A stretch of 64,000 nt of DNA from an uncultured Clostridium sp. (GTDB taxonomy: Bacteria > Bacillota > Clostridia > Clostridiales > Clostridiaceae), in NCBI GenBank assembly GCA_900548455.1, contig URKQ01000010.1, forward strand, positions 53,275-117,274, given 5' to 3'. Within the stretch, counting starts at the first letter, position 1, and every line of letters starts with the position of its first letter. A program made the translations under genes and the position numbers. This document shows positions 16,182 to 24,429 of the stretch, in pieces. Under the pieces are notes generated by a model, which was given only the letters and a program-made list of their open reading frames with translations, searched no databases and had not been told where the DNA came from.

Positions 16182-17041
16182 TTTTTATTCCCCCTATTTG
16201 TAAGATCATTTAATGTCTTTATATAAAAATTATATCTATCTTCTACTATTTTTCCTTCTTGTAAAGCTGCTTTTACTAAACAGCCAGGTTCTTTATTATG
16301 CATACAATTATTAAATTTACAATCATGTTCGTATGGTTCAAATTCAGGAAATAAGTATTTTAACTCATCCTTTGGAATAAAGTCAATTTCTAAAGATGAA
16401 AATCCTGGAGTATCAACTAAAAATCCATGTTCAACTCTTACAAGTTCACTATGTCTTGTAGTGTGTTTTCCTCTTTTAAGTTTATCACTAATATCTCCAG
16501 TTTTCATTGCTTCTCTACCCAACACTTGGTTTAACAAAGTAGATTTTCCTACTCCTGAAGGTCCGCAAAAAACACTTATATTATCTTTAATTTTTTCCTT
16601 TAAAGCTTCAATTCCAATTCCTGCTTTTGCCTTTAAATACAAAACTTCATATCCAACTCTTTCTAAAACTTTTCCCATAACATAACTATTCTCTTCGTCT
16701 AAGTCCATCTTATTAAAACAAATTATTGGATTTACCCTATTATATTCACAAAGCAATAAAAATTTATATAAAAGCTCTAAATTCAAGTCTGGATTTTTAC
16801 TGGTAATTACAACAAAAGCTTGAGTAACGTTTGAAACTGCTGGTCTTAAAAGTTCATTTTTTCTCGGAAGGATATCAACAATAACACCCTCTAACCCATC
16901 TTTTTCAATTATTACTTCATCACCTATCATGGGTTTTAACCCTTTATGTCTAAACTTTCCTCTTGCCTTACACTCATAGAGTTTTTCCTCTACATCTACG
17001 TAATAAAGTCCACCTATTCCCTTCACTATAATCCCTTGCAT
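16178..17041 (-). CDS. rsgA: Ribosome small subunit-dependent GTPase RsgA
   Basis: Late-acting assembly GTPase of the 30S subunit. The 287-residue protein has the RsgA layout: an N-terminal OB fold, then a circularly permuted GTPase domain in which the base-recognition motif FNKMDLD (near residue 108) comes before the P-loop GPSGVGKST (near residue 160), and a C-terminal zinc knuckle (CKFNNCMHNKEPGC). A strong GAGGAGG site precedes the ATG at 17041. The gene follows prkC across a perfect 17-bp hairpin, so its expression relative to prkC may be modulated there. Confidence 0.97.
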   Translation of the reverse strand: MQGIIVKGIGGLYYVDVEEKLYECKARGKFRHKGLKPMIGDEVIIEKDGLEGVIVDILPRKNELLRPAVSNVTQAFVVITSKNPDLNLELLYKFLLLCEYNRVNPIICFNKMDLDEENSYVMGKVLERVGYEVLYLKAKAGIGIEALKEKIKDNISVFCGPSGVGKSTLLNQVLGREAMKTGDISDKLKRGKHTTRHSELVRVEHGFLVDTPGFSSLEIDFIPKDELKYLFPEFEPYEHDCKFNNCMHNKEPGCLVKAALQEGKIVEDRYNFYIKTLNDLTNRGNKK

Positions 17042-17061
17042 AATACCTCCTCAATTATTTT

Positions 17062-17099
17062 AACAAATCCTTAGGTATAATCATACCTAAGGATTTGTT
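17062..17099. repeat. Perfect 17-bp inverted repeat between prkC and rsgA
   Basis: Arms 17062-17078 and 17083-17099 (core AAATCCTTAGGTAT) pair perfectly around a 4-base loop. Neither strand continues into a T-tract: the minus transcript reads AAAATAATTGAGG and then the rsgA ribosome site. It is therefore not a classical terminator and may be an mRNA processing or stability element. Confidence 0.85.
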
Positions 17100-17120
17100 T
17101 ATTAGATATAAAAACTATGT

Positions 17121-19091
17121 TTATGGTTGTTTTGGATCTTCTTTTTCAGTATCCTTTGGTGGTTCTACTTGAGCTGATAAAATTACTGTACTACCTTTTT
17201 CAACTTTGCTTCCTTTAGGTGTATCTTGACTAATAATTTTACCTTCTTTATCTCCATTTATAGAAACTTGTAAACCATGCTCTTTAGCCAAGGCTTCTGC
17301 TTCTGCTCTTGTCTTTCCAATAAAATCAGGTACAGTTACCTTTCCTTCATCAGGATCTTTATATTTATAATAACTTACACTTACCTCTGAATTTGGTTGT
17401 ACCTTAGTACCTGCATCGATATTTTGGGCAAACACTTGACCTTCTAAAGATTTATCTCCCGTTACTACTACTGTTGATGATCCTAATTTTAAATTAGAAG
17501 ATGCTAATAATCCATCTACCTCAGAAATATTTACACCGATTAATTTAGGAACCTTTGAATATTTTACTTCTGTTCCTTTACTAATGACTATATTTACAGT
17601 ATCTCCTTTTTTAACTGAACTATTAGCTGCTGGATCTGTCTTTATAACAGCACCTTCTGCAATAGTTTCTGAATACTCTTCACTAATTTGACCAACTTTC
17701 AAACCTTGATCAACTAGCATATTTTGAGCTACACTCTTCCCTAAGTTTGATACATCCGGTACCTTAATCTCTTTTTGTCCTGAACTAATTCTTACCCTAA
17801 CTTCAGAATTCTTCTTAACTTCAGTTCCCTCATTTGGAAATACTGCTGTTACTGAACCCTCTGGCTTATCACTAGCTTCCTTACCTAAAACAGTAAATAC
17901 AAGCTCCTTCTCTTCAACTTTAGCCTTGGCTTCTGCTTCTTGTAATCCCATAATTTCTGGAACTTTTATAGATTCAGCTTCTTGTTTTTTATCTTTGCTA
18001 TTAAAAGCATACATTCCAGTTAATGTACCAAGAATTATTAATAATACCGTAGCTCCACCTATAATTAATGCCTTTTTCCATTTATTAGGCTTTCTTTTTT
18101 TCTTATGATCCTCGTCATAATAATCGTCATCATCATCATCTTCTTCTTCATCTTCATCATTGTCAGTGTCAGTATTAACAACTTTTGTACTATAGATTGT
18201 ATTTTGTATGTCTGTTAAATCCATTACAGTAGTCAATTCGTTTTCTGCATTAGTAGCCGGAATTGAATACAGTGGATCTTTTTCTATTCTAAGTAAATCT
18301 ATTAACATTGCTGTAACATTATTATATCTTTTAATTGCTTCCTTTTGAGTTGCTTTTAAAATTAAATTATTTAAACTATCTGGCAGTGATGGAACTAGTT
18401 CCTTTGGTGGAACTAATGGTTCTTGAATATGTTTAAGCGCAACAGCTACTGCACTTTCTCCATCAAATGGAACTTTTCCTGTTACCATCTCATATATAAC
18501 TATTCCAAAAGAATAAATATCTGTTCTGTTATCAACTATTTTTCCTTTTGCTTGTTCAGGAGAAAAATAATGTGCAGATCCTACAACTTTATTTGTGTGT
18601 GTTATAGTTTCTGATGAGGTAGCCTTAGCTATACCAAAGTCAGTTACCTTAACAACTTCATCTTCTGTAATTAAAATATTATGAGGCTTAATATCTCTAT
18701 GAATTATTTTATTTTTATGAGCACATTCTAAAGCTTTTGCAATTTGTATAGAAATTTTTAAAGTGGTAGGTACATCTAAAGGAGCATTTTCAGTTATATA
18801 TTCTTTTAACGTTTTGCCCTTAACATACTCCATTACAATATAATTTATGTTATTATCACAACCTACATCATATATTCCTACTATGTTATTATGTGAAAAT
18901 GTTGCAGTAGCTAAAGCCTCTCTTTTAAATTTATCCATAAAATCCTTATTATTAGAATACTCTGGTTTAAGTATCTTTACTGCTACAAATCTATTTAAAA
19001 TAGTACAGCGTGCCTTGTAAACTACGGCCATTCCGCCCTGACCTATTTTTTCTAAAAGCTCATATCTATTGCCTAATATAGTACCTATCAT
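17121..19091 (-). CDS. prkC: PASTA-domain serine/threonine protein kinase PrkC
   Basis: Membrane kinase that senses muropeptides or lipid II through extracellular PASTA domains; in Bacillus it governs germination and cell wall control. In the 656 residues, the kinase domain spans about 1-270 with GQGGMAVVY, Lys39, HRD at 131-133 and DFG at 151-153. An acidic linker near residues 309-326 is followed by a basic patch and one membrane helix (about 339-361). Four PASTA repeats then run to about 645, ending in a Pro/Lys/Glu-rich tail. It overlaps the prpC stop by four bases. Confidence 0.96.
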   Translation of the reverse strand: MIGTILGNRYELLEKIGQGGMAVVYKARCTILNRFVAVKILKPEYSNNKDFMDKFKREALATATFSHNNIVGIYDVGCDNNINYIVMEYVKGKTLKEYITENAPLDVPTTLKISIQIAKALECAHKNKIIHRDIKPHNILITEDEVVKVTDFGIAKATSSETITHTNKVVGSAHYFSPEQAKGKIVDNRTDIYSFGIVIYEMVTGKVPFDGESAVAVALKHIQEPLVPPKELVPSLPDSLNNLILKATQKEAIKRYNNVTAMLIDLLRIEKDPLYSIPATNAENELTTVMDLTDIQNTIYSTKVVNTDTDNDEDEEEDDDDDDYYDEDHKKKRKPNKWKKALIIGGATVLLIILGTLTGMYAFNSKDKKQEAESIKVPEIMGLQEAEAKAKVEEKELVFTVLGKEASDKPEGSVTAVFPNEGTEVKKNSEVRVRISSGQKEIKVPDVSNLGKSVAQNMLVDQGLKVGQISEEYSETIAEGAVIKTDPAANSSVKKGDTVNIVISKGTEVKYSKVPKLIGVNISEVDGLLASSNLKLGSSTVVVTGDKSLEGQVFAQNIDAGTKVQPNSEVSVSYYKYKDPDEGKVTVPDFIGKTRAEAEALAKEHGLQVSINGDKEGKIISQDTPKGSKVEKGSTVILSAQVEPPKDTEKEDPKQP

Positions 19092-19819
19092 CTTACCTCA
19101 CACTCTCCTTTAAAAATGATAACAGAAACATTATCCCTTCCACCGTTTTCTTTGCTCTTATTAATTAGCTGCATACATTGATTTGGTTCATTAGATATAA
19201 TCACTTCAAGTATATCTTTCTCTGTAACTTCATTAGTCAGTCCATCACTGCATAGAACTACCTTTGAAATAGTATTTATATCTAATTCATAATAATCTGC
19301 TTCAACTACAGAATTTGTTCCTACAGCCCTTGTTATTACATTTTTATTCGGATGATTTTGTGCTTCCTCTTTAGTTATAGTTCCATTATCTAAAAGTTCT
19401 TGTACCAATGAATGATCCTTAGTTACTTTAATTAATTCTCCATTCTTAAGTATATAGGCACGACTATCTCCAATGTTTGCTATAGTCAGATTATCTCTTC
19501 GTATAAATGCAACTACCACAGTAGTTCCCATTCCTTTGCAATTATCATTTAAAATTCCTTCTCTGTAAATTTTTAAGTTAGCAGTATCAATAGCTGTCCT
19601 TAAAATTTCTCTTTCAGAACTTTCATCTTTATGATTTAAGATATATTCAATAATTGTTTCCTTAGCTAATTTACTTGCTACTTCTCCTGCATTATGGCCG
19701 CCCATTCCATCTGCAACTATATATATACCCAGATCATCATCTTCATAATATCCAACTGAGTCTTCATTAAAAGTTCTTCTGTTACCAATATCAGTTTCAA
19801 TTCCTAATAATCTCCCCAT
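19088..19819 (-). CDS. prpC: PP2C-type protein phosphatase PrpC (Stp)
   Basis: Metal-dependent phosphatase that reverses PrkC phosphorylation. The 243-residue product contains the PP2C metal-binding motifs: ETDIGNRRTFNEDSVG at the N-terminus, VADGMGGHNAGEVAS near residue 36, IGDSRAYIL near residue 115, VLCSDGLTNEV near residue 188 and GGRDNVSVI at the C-terminus. The stop overlaps the prkC start by four bases, so kinase and phosphatase are made together. rlmN lies immediately upstream. Confidence 0.97.
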   Translation of the reverse strand: MGRLLGIETDIGNRRTFNEDSVGYYEDDDLGIYIVADGMGGHNAGEVASKLAKETIIEYILNHKDESSEREILRTAIDTANLKIYREGILNDNCKGMGTTVVVAFIRRDNLTIANIGDSRAYILKNGELIKVTKDHSLVQELLDNGTITKEEAQNHPNKNVITRAVGTNSVVEADYYELDINTISKVVLCSDGLTNEVTEKDILEVIISNEPNQCMQLINKSKENGGRDNVSVIIFKGECEVR

Positions 19820-19825
19820 AAAACT

Positions 19826-20866
19826 TTACAACTCCCCTTTATCCTCAATATAACTTTTCCTTAGCTGTCCACAGGCTGCATCTATATCTGAACCCATCTC
19901 CTTACGCACTGTAGTCTCTATACCATTTTTAAGTAAAATATCTTTAAAGACTTTTATAGCTTCAGTATTTGACTGTCTTAACTCATTTTCTTTAATTTCG
20001 TTTATAGGAATTAAATTCACATGACAAAGCATTCCTTTTATAAGTCTAGATAACTCTTGGGCATTTTCTTTAGAGTCATTAACTCCTTTTACTAATGCAT
20101 ATTCAAAAGTTATTCTTCTTCCAGTCTTATTTAAATAATACTTACAGCTATCTATTAGCATATCTATGGAATAAGCCTTAGCTATAGGCATAGTCTTTAA
20201 TCTTAATTCATTATTTGGAGCATGTAATGAAATTGCTAATGTTATTTGTAAATTTAAATCAGCAAGCTCTTTAATTTTAGGTACTATTCCACAAGTTGAT
20301 AATGTTATATGCCTTTGACCTATATTAAGACTCCACTCAGAATTAACATCTAAAATAAATTTTAACACATTATCAAAATTATCTAAAGGTTCTCCACTGC
20401 CCATTAAAACAATATTTGATATTCTCTCTCCTAATTCCTTTTGAGCACTCATTATTTGCCCTAACATTTCACCACTAGACAAACTTCTTACTGCACCGCC
20501 GATAGTAGAAGCACAAAATTTACATCCCATATTACATCCTACTTGAGTAGATATACATATAGAATTTCCATGGTTGTATTGCATAACAACACCTTCTACC
20601 ACATTTCCATCCTGAAGTAAGAATAAATGTTTTCTAGTTTCACTATTAGAAGACTTTAAAGTCTTTAAAATCTTTGGTACACCTATATAAAAATGATCCT
20701 TAAGCTTTTCAATAGTTGATTTAGGAATATTATTCATATTATCAAAGTCCCAAGTTTCACCACTATATATCCAAGTAAAAACTTGCTTAGCTCTAAATTC
20801 CTTCTCTCCATTTTCCTTCATCCATATTTTTAAATCACTTAAGTTAAAATCTAAGATATTTTTCAT
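19826..20866 (-). CDS. rlmN: Dual-specificity RNA methyltransferase RlmN
   Basis: Radical-SAM enzyme that methylates C2 of adenosine 2503 in 23S rRNA and of A37 in some tRNAs. The 346-residue protein has the iron-sulfur cluster motif CNMGCKFC near residues 114-121, the GSGEPLDNFDNV segment near 158 and the C-terminal cysteine in DAACGQLR that forms the protein-RNA intermediate. AGGAG precedes the ATG. It lies eight bases after rsmB and directly before prpC. Confidence 0.97.
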   Translation of the reverse strand: MKNILDFNLSDLKIWMKENGEKEFRAKQVFTWIYSGETWDFDNMNNIPKSTIEKLKDHFYIGVPKILKTLKSSNSETRKHLFLLQDGNVVEGVVMQYNHGNSICISTQVGCNMGCKFCASTIGGAVRSLSSGEMLGQIMSAQKELGERISNIVLMGSGEPLDNFDNVLKFILDVNSEWSLNIGQRHITLSTCGIVPKIKELADLNLQITLAISLHAPNNELRLKTMPIAKAYSIDMLIDSCKYYLNKTGRRITFEYALVKGVNDSKENAQELSRLIKGMLCHVNLIPINEIKENELRQSNTEAIKVFKDILLKNGIETTVRKEMGSDIDAACGQLRKSYIEDKGEL

Positions 20867-20874
20867 ATTTTCTC

Positions 20875-22206
20875 CTATTTTTCTCTATAAAGATTTGCAA
20901 TAAAAAATCCATCCATATATTCATTAGGTAAAACTGTTACACATCCTAGTTCATCATAAACAAGATTTTCAGCAGATCCAAAATTAATAGTTTTCACCTT
21001 AAAATTATCATGATTTTTTAAAAACCACCTTATATTTTTTTCGTTTTCATCTTTATTAATTGTACATGTAGAATATAATAAATTTCCTCCAACTTTAACA
21101 TACTTCGAAGCATTTTCTAATATTTTTCTTTGTATTGTTTGGATTTCTTTTAATTCTTTTTCTTTTTTTGTATACTTAATTTCTGGTTTTTTTCTTATTA
21201 TGCCCAGTCCAGAACAAGGAACATCAATAAGTACTCTATCAGCATAATTTTCATACTCACTTCTAAACTCAGTTGCATCTAATATCTGTGTTTCTATATT
21301 TGAAAGTCCCAACCTATCCACATTGCTTTTTATCAGGTCTAATTTGTGATCATAAATATCAAAAGCTAAAACTTTTCCTGTGTTGTTCATCAGTTCACCT
21401 ATATGTGTAGTTTTTCCACCTGGTGCACTACATAAATCAAGTACTGTCATATTATCTTTTAACTCCATAACAGTAGCTACAAGCATAGCACTTTCATCTT
21501 GAACTGTGATTTTTCCTTCTTGAAATAATTTATTACTCTCTATACTACTTCCCTTATTTATCCTAATAGCCTCAGGAACTATGCAGCCTTCTTCTATATC
21601 ATAACCAAGATTTACAAGCTCATCATAAACCTCATCAAATTCACTTTTTATACTGTTTACTCTAACTGTTACACTTGGCCTATTATTAAGACCTTTTAAA
21701 ATATTTTCGGCTATGTTTTCTCCATATTGATTTATAAAAAGTTTTACCATCCACTGAGGATATGAATAAACAAAAGCTAACTTTTCATATATATTATCTT
21801 CATTATAAAACTTATCGTTCTTATTTCTAATATAGTTTCTTAGTACTCCATTTACTAATTTAGAAGCCCCTGTAGAAACTTTCTTTTTTGCAAGTTCTAC
21901 GCCCTCATTTACTGCTGCAAAAGCCGGTATCTTATCTAGATATCTCAATTGATAAATACATACCCTTAATATATTTAATATATATTTATCTATTCTATCA
22001 AAATTCTTATCTAAATACTTCTTAAGTATCTTATCTATACTATATTTATACTTGATTGTTCCATAAACTAATTCTGTAACAAGTCCCTTATCTTTGGACT
22101 CTAAGGAACTTTCGTTTAAATTTCTATTTAAAACTATATTAGAATACGCTTTTTCTTCTAGTACCTGCATTACAGTATTAACTGCAACTTCTCTAGCATT
22201 AACCAT
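20875..22206 (-). CDS. rsmB: 16S rRNA (cytosine(967)-C(5))-methyltransferase RsmB
   Basis: Methylates one cytosine of 16S rRNA. Residues about 1-130 form a NusB-like RNA-binding domain (VNAREVAVNTVMQVLEE at the start). The C-terminal Rossmann domain has the SAM motif LCSAPGGKTTHIGE near residue 255 and the catalytic cysteine in DVPCSGLG near residue 325. The 443-residue length is normal. GATGAGG lies upstream of the ATG at 22206. It belongs to the def-fmt-rsmB-rlmN order found widely in Firmicutes. Confidence 0.96.
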   Translation of the reverse strand: MVNAREVAVNTVMQVLEEKAYSNIVLNRNLNESSLESKDKGLVTELVYGTIKYKYSIDKILKKYLDKNFDRIDKYILNILRVCIYQLRYLDKIPAFAAVNEGVELAKKKVSTGASKLVNGVLRNYIRNKNDKFYNEDNIYEKLAFVYSYPQWMVKLFINQYGENIAENILKGLNNRPSVTVRVNSIKSEFDEVYDELVNLGYDIEEGCIVPEAIRINKGSSIESNKLFQEGKITVQDESAMLVATVMELKDNMTVLDLCSAPGGKTTHIGELMNNTGKVLAFDIYDHKLDLIKSNVDRLGLSNIETQILDATEFRSEYENYADRVLIDVPCSGLGIIRKKPEIKYTKKEKELKEIQTIQRKILENASKYVKVGGNLLYSTCTINKDENEKNIRWFLKNHDNFKVKTINFGSAENLVYDELGCVTVLPNEYMDGFFIANLYREK

Positions 22207-22292
22207 ACGCTACCTCATCCTATCTTCCTAGTAATAGTTTATAGCATAAATGTACATTTCTTATCTCAATTTACATAATGCCAAAACTTGAC

Positions 22293-22982
22293 CTAATCAT
22301 TTCTATTCTTTATTGCTATCAATCTTAAAAGTTGAGCTATTGCAGTTACTGCCGCCGCTACATATGTTAATCCTGCTGCCATCAAAACATTCTTAGCTCC
22401 TTTAAGTTCTTCACCATATAATATGTTTTTTGAACCCAATACCTTTAGTGCTCTATTAGATGCATTAAATTCAACAGGTAAAGTAACTAATTGAAATAAT
22501 ACCGCTGCTGAAAATAAAATTATACCAATATTAATAAGTGGCTCCATAGATAATATAATTCCTAAAAAGAATAATCCCCAAGCAGCTTGAGATCCAAAGT
22601 TTGCAATTGGAACTAAGGCCATTCTAATTTTAATTGGAGCATACCCTTCTTGATGCTGAATAGCATGACCAATTTCATGAGCTGCTACACCTATAGATGC
22701 AATGGAAGTACTATTATAAACTTCCTGTGATAGATTAACAGTCTTGTTTCTTGGGTCATAGTGATCTGTTAAATTACCTCCAATGCAATTAATTGGAATA
22801 TCAAACATTCCATATGCATCTAAAATCATTCTTGCCACTTGACTACCAGTATATCCATTCATACTTCTAACTGAAGAATACTTTGAAAAACTACTTTTCA
22901 CCTTTATTTGAGCCCATATTGAAATAATAAGGGCTGGTAATAATATTATCATTGTAGGATCTATATATGGTCTAAAATACAT
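22293..22982 (-). CDS. Zinc-dependent membrane protease (YugP-like, DUF/Peptidase_M family)
   Basis: Putative membrane-embedded zinc protease; the natural substrate is unknown. The ATG at 22982 follows AAAGGAG with good spacing and gives 229 residues; a GTG six codons earlier overlaps that site. There is a hydrophobic segment near residues 9-25, then HEIGHAIQH near residue 103 with the zinc-binding HExxH, and two or three further membrane segments between about 125 and 225. It lies between fmt and rsmB, a placement also common in other clostridia. Confidence 0.9.
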   Translation of the reverse strand: MYFRPYIDPTMIILLPALIISIWAQIKVKSSFSKYSSVRSMNGYTGSQVARMILDAYGMFDIPINCIGGNLTDHYDPRNKTVNLSQEVYNSTSIASIGVAAHEIGHAIQHQEGYAPIKIRMALVPIANFGSQAAWGLFFLGIILSMEPLINIGIILFSAAVLFQLVTLPVEFNASNRALKVLGSKNILYGEELKGAKNVLMAAGLTYVAAAVTAIAQLLRLIAIKNRND

Positions 22983-23028
22983 CTCTTTCGCTCCTTTCAC
23001 AATAAATATAGGTAATTGTATTAAAATC

Positions 23029-23961
23029 TTACTGTCCTAAAATCTCATTTACTTTTATTTCATTTCCCCTAATATATTCTTCTACCATCATAGCTCTTTT
23101 ATTAGGAAATTGAATTCTAGTAATTAAAATGTTATTGTCACTTGTTGAAACCAATATTCCTTCACTATTAACCGAAATAATAGTGCCTGGTTTTTCTTTA
23201 GATTTTATACTTGTAAGTTTTGTTTCTATTACCTTCATTGAAATTCCATCATAAAAGGTATATGCCATAGGATAAGAATTTAATCCTCTTACAAAGTTAT
23301 GAATTTCTTTTGAACTTTTATTCCACTGAATTTTTGCCATTTCTTTATTTAACATACTAGCGTAACAAGTTTCACTTTCACCTTGTTTTATAGGTGTTAT
23401 CTTTCCATCTACTAAGCCCTCTAAGGTATTTATTAAAAGTTCAGCTCCACTAGTCATAAGCTCGTCATGTAGCTGTGCTGTGGTCATATTTTCATCTATT
23501 TTCACCACATTTTTAAGCAGCATATCTCCAGTATCTAATCCTTCATCCATAAGCATTGTTGTATTGCCGCTTTCAACTTCACCCTTCATTATTGCATAAT
23601 GTATAGGTGCCGCTCCTCTATACTTTGGAAGAAGTGAACCATGAAGATTTATACATCCATATTTAGGTATATCAAGAACTTCTTTAGATAAAATCTGTCC
23701 ATATGCAACAACTATGATAAAATCTAATTCCATTCCTTTTAACTGATTAATTAATTCTTCATCTCTTCTAAGGCTTTTAGGTTGAAAAACTGGTATATTA
23801 TGTTTTAATGCTTCCTCTTTAATAGGAGACATTGATACAGATTTCCCTCTTCCCTTTGGCTTATCTGGTTGTGTAAAAACAGCCTTAACTCCATATCTAT
23901 CAATTATTGCTTTTAATGATGGTACTGCAAAATCTGGTGTTCCCATAAAAACTATATTCAT
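23029..23961 (-). CDS. fmt: Methionyl-tRNA formyltransferase
   Basis: Formylates initiator Met-tRNA using 10-formyltetrahydrofolate. The 310-residue product starts MNIVFMGTPDFAVPSLKA and has the catalytic block NLHGSLLPKYRGAAPIHYAI near residue 105 with the essential Asn, His and downstream Asp (LDTGDML). A separate C-terminal OB-like domain follows. GGAGGAG precedes the ATG. It sits directly downstream of def, the enzyme that later removes the formyl group. Confidence 0.97.
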   Translation of the reverse strand: MNIVFMGTPDFAVPSLKAIIDRYGVKAVFTQPDKPKGRGKSVSMSPIKEEALKHNIPVFQPKSLRRDEELINQLKGMELDFIIVVAYGQILSKEVLDIPKYGCINLHGSLLPKYRGAAPIHYAIMKGEVESGNTTMLMDEGLDTGDMLLKNVVKIDENMTTAQLHDELMTSGAELLINTLEGLVDGKITPIKQGESETCYASMLNKEMAKIQWNKSSKEIHNFVRGLNSYPMAYTFYDGISMKVIETKLTSIKSKEKPGTIISVNSEGILVSTSDNNILITRIQFPNKRAMMVEEYIRGNEIKVNEILGQ

Positions 23962-23976
23962 TACCTCAACTCCTCC

Positions 23977-24417
23977 TTATCCTATTGTTTTATCCACATA
24001 TAATATTCCATTTAAATGATCAATTTCATGGCAAAGTGCTCTTGCAAGAAGCTCCTCTCCTTCTACCTCAATAAATTCACCTTTTTCATTTTGTCCCTTT
24101 ACCTTCACATATTCAGGTCTAATAACCTCACCTTCCTCACCTGGCACACTTAAACATCCTTCTTTTCCTTTAACTTCTCCCTTTGTATCTACTATCTCAG
24201 GATTAACAAGAATAATTGGTCCTTTACCTATATCAATTACAACTATTCTCTTAAGAATTCCTACTTGTGGTGCAGCAAGACCTACTCCATCAGCTTTATA
24301 CATGGTATCTAACATATCTTTTATTAGAATTTTAGTTCTTTCATCAATAGATTTAACTACCTTACTAATCTTTCTTAAAACAGGGTCTTCTAAAGTTCTT
24401 ATATTTCTTATTCCCAT
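23977..24417 (-). CDS. def: Peptide deformylase
   Basis: Iron or zinc hydrolase that removes the N-formyl group from new proteins. All three family motifs are visible in the 146-residue protein: GVGLAAPQVG (near residue 43), EGCLSVPG (near residue 89) with the metal-binding Cys, and HEIDHLNG (near residue 130) with the catalytic Glu. AAAGGAG precedes the ATG at 24417. priA is 12 bases upstream and fmt 15 bases downstream, so the three are one transcriptional unit. Confidence 0.98.
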   Translation of the reverse strand: MGIRNIRTLEDPVLRKISKVVKSIDERTKILIKDMLDTMYKADGVGLAAPQVGILKRIVVIDIGKGPIILVNPEIVDTKGEVKGKEGCLSVPGEEGEVIRPEYVKVKGQNEKGEFIEVEGEELLARALCHEIDHLNGILYVDKTIG

Positions 24418-24429
24418 TATTACACTCCT

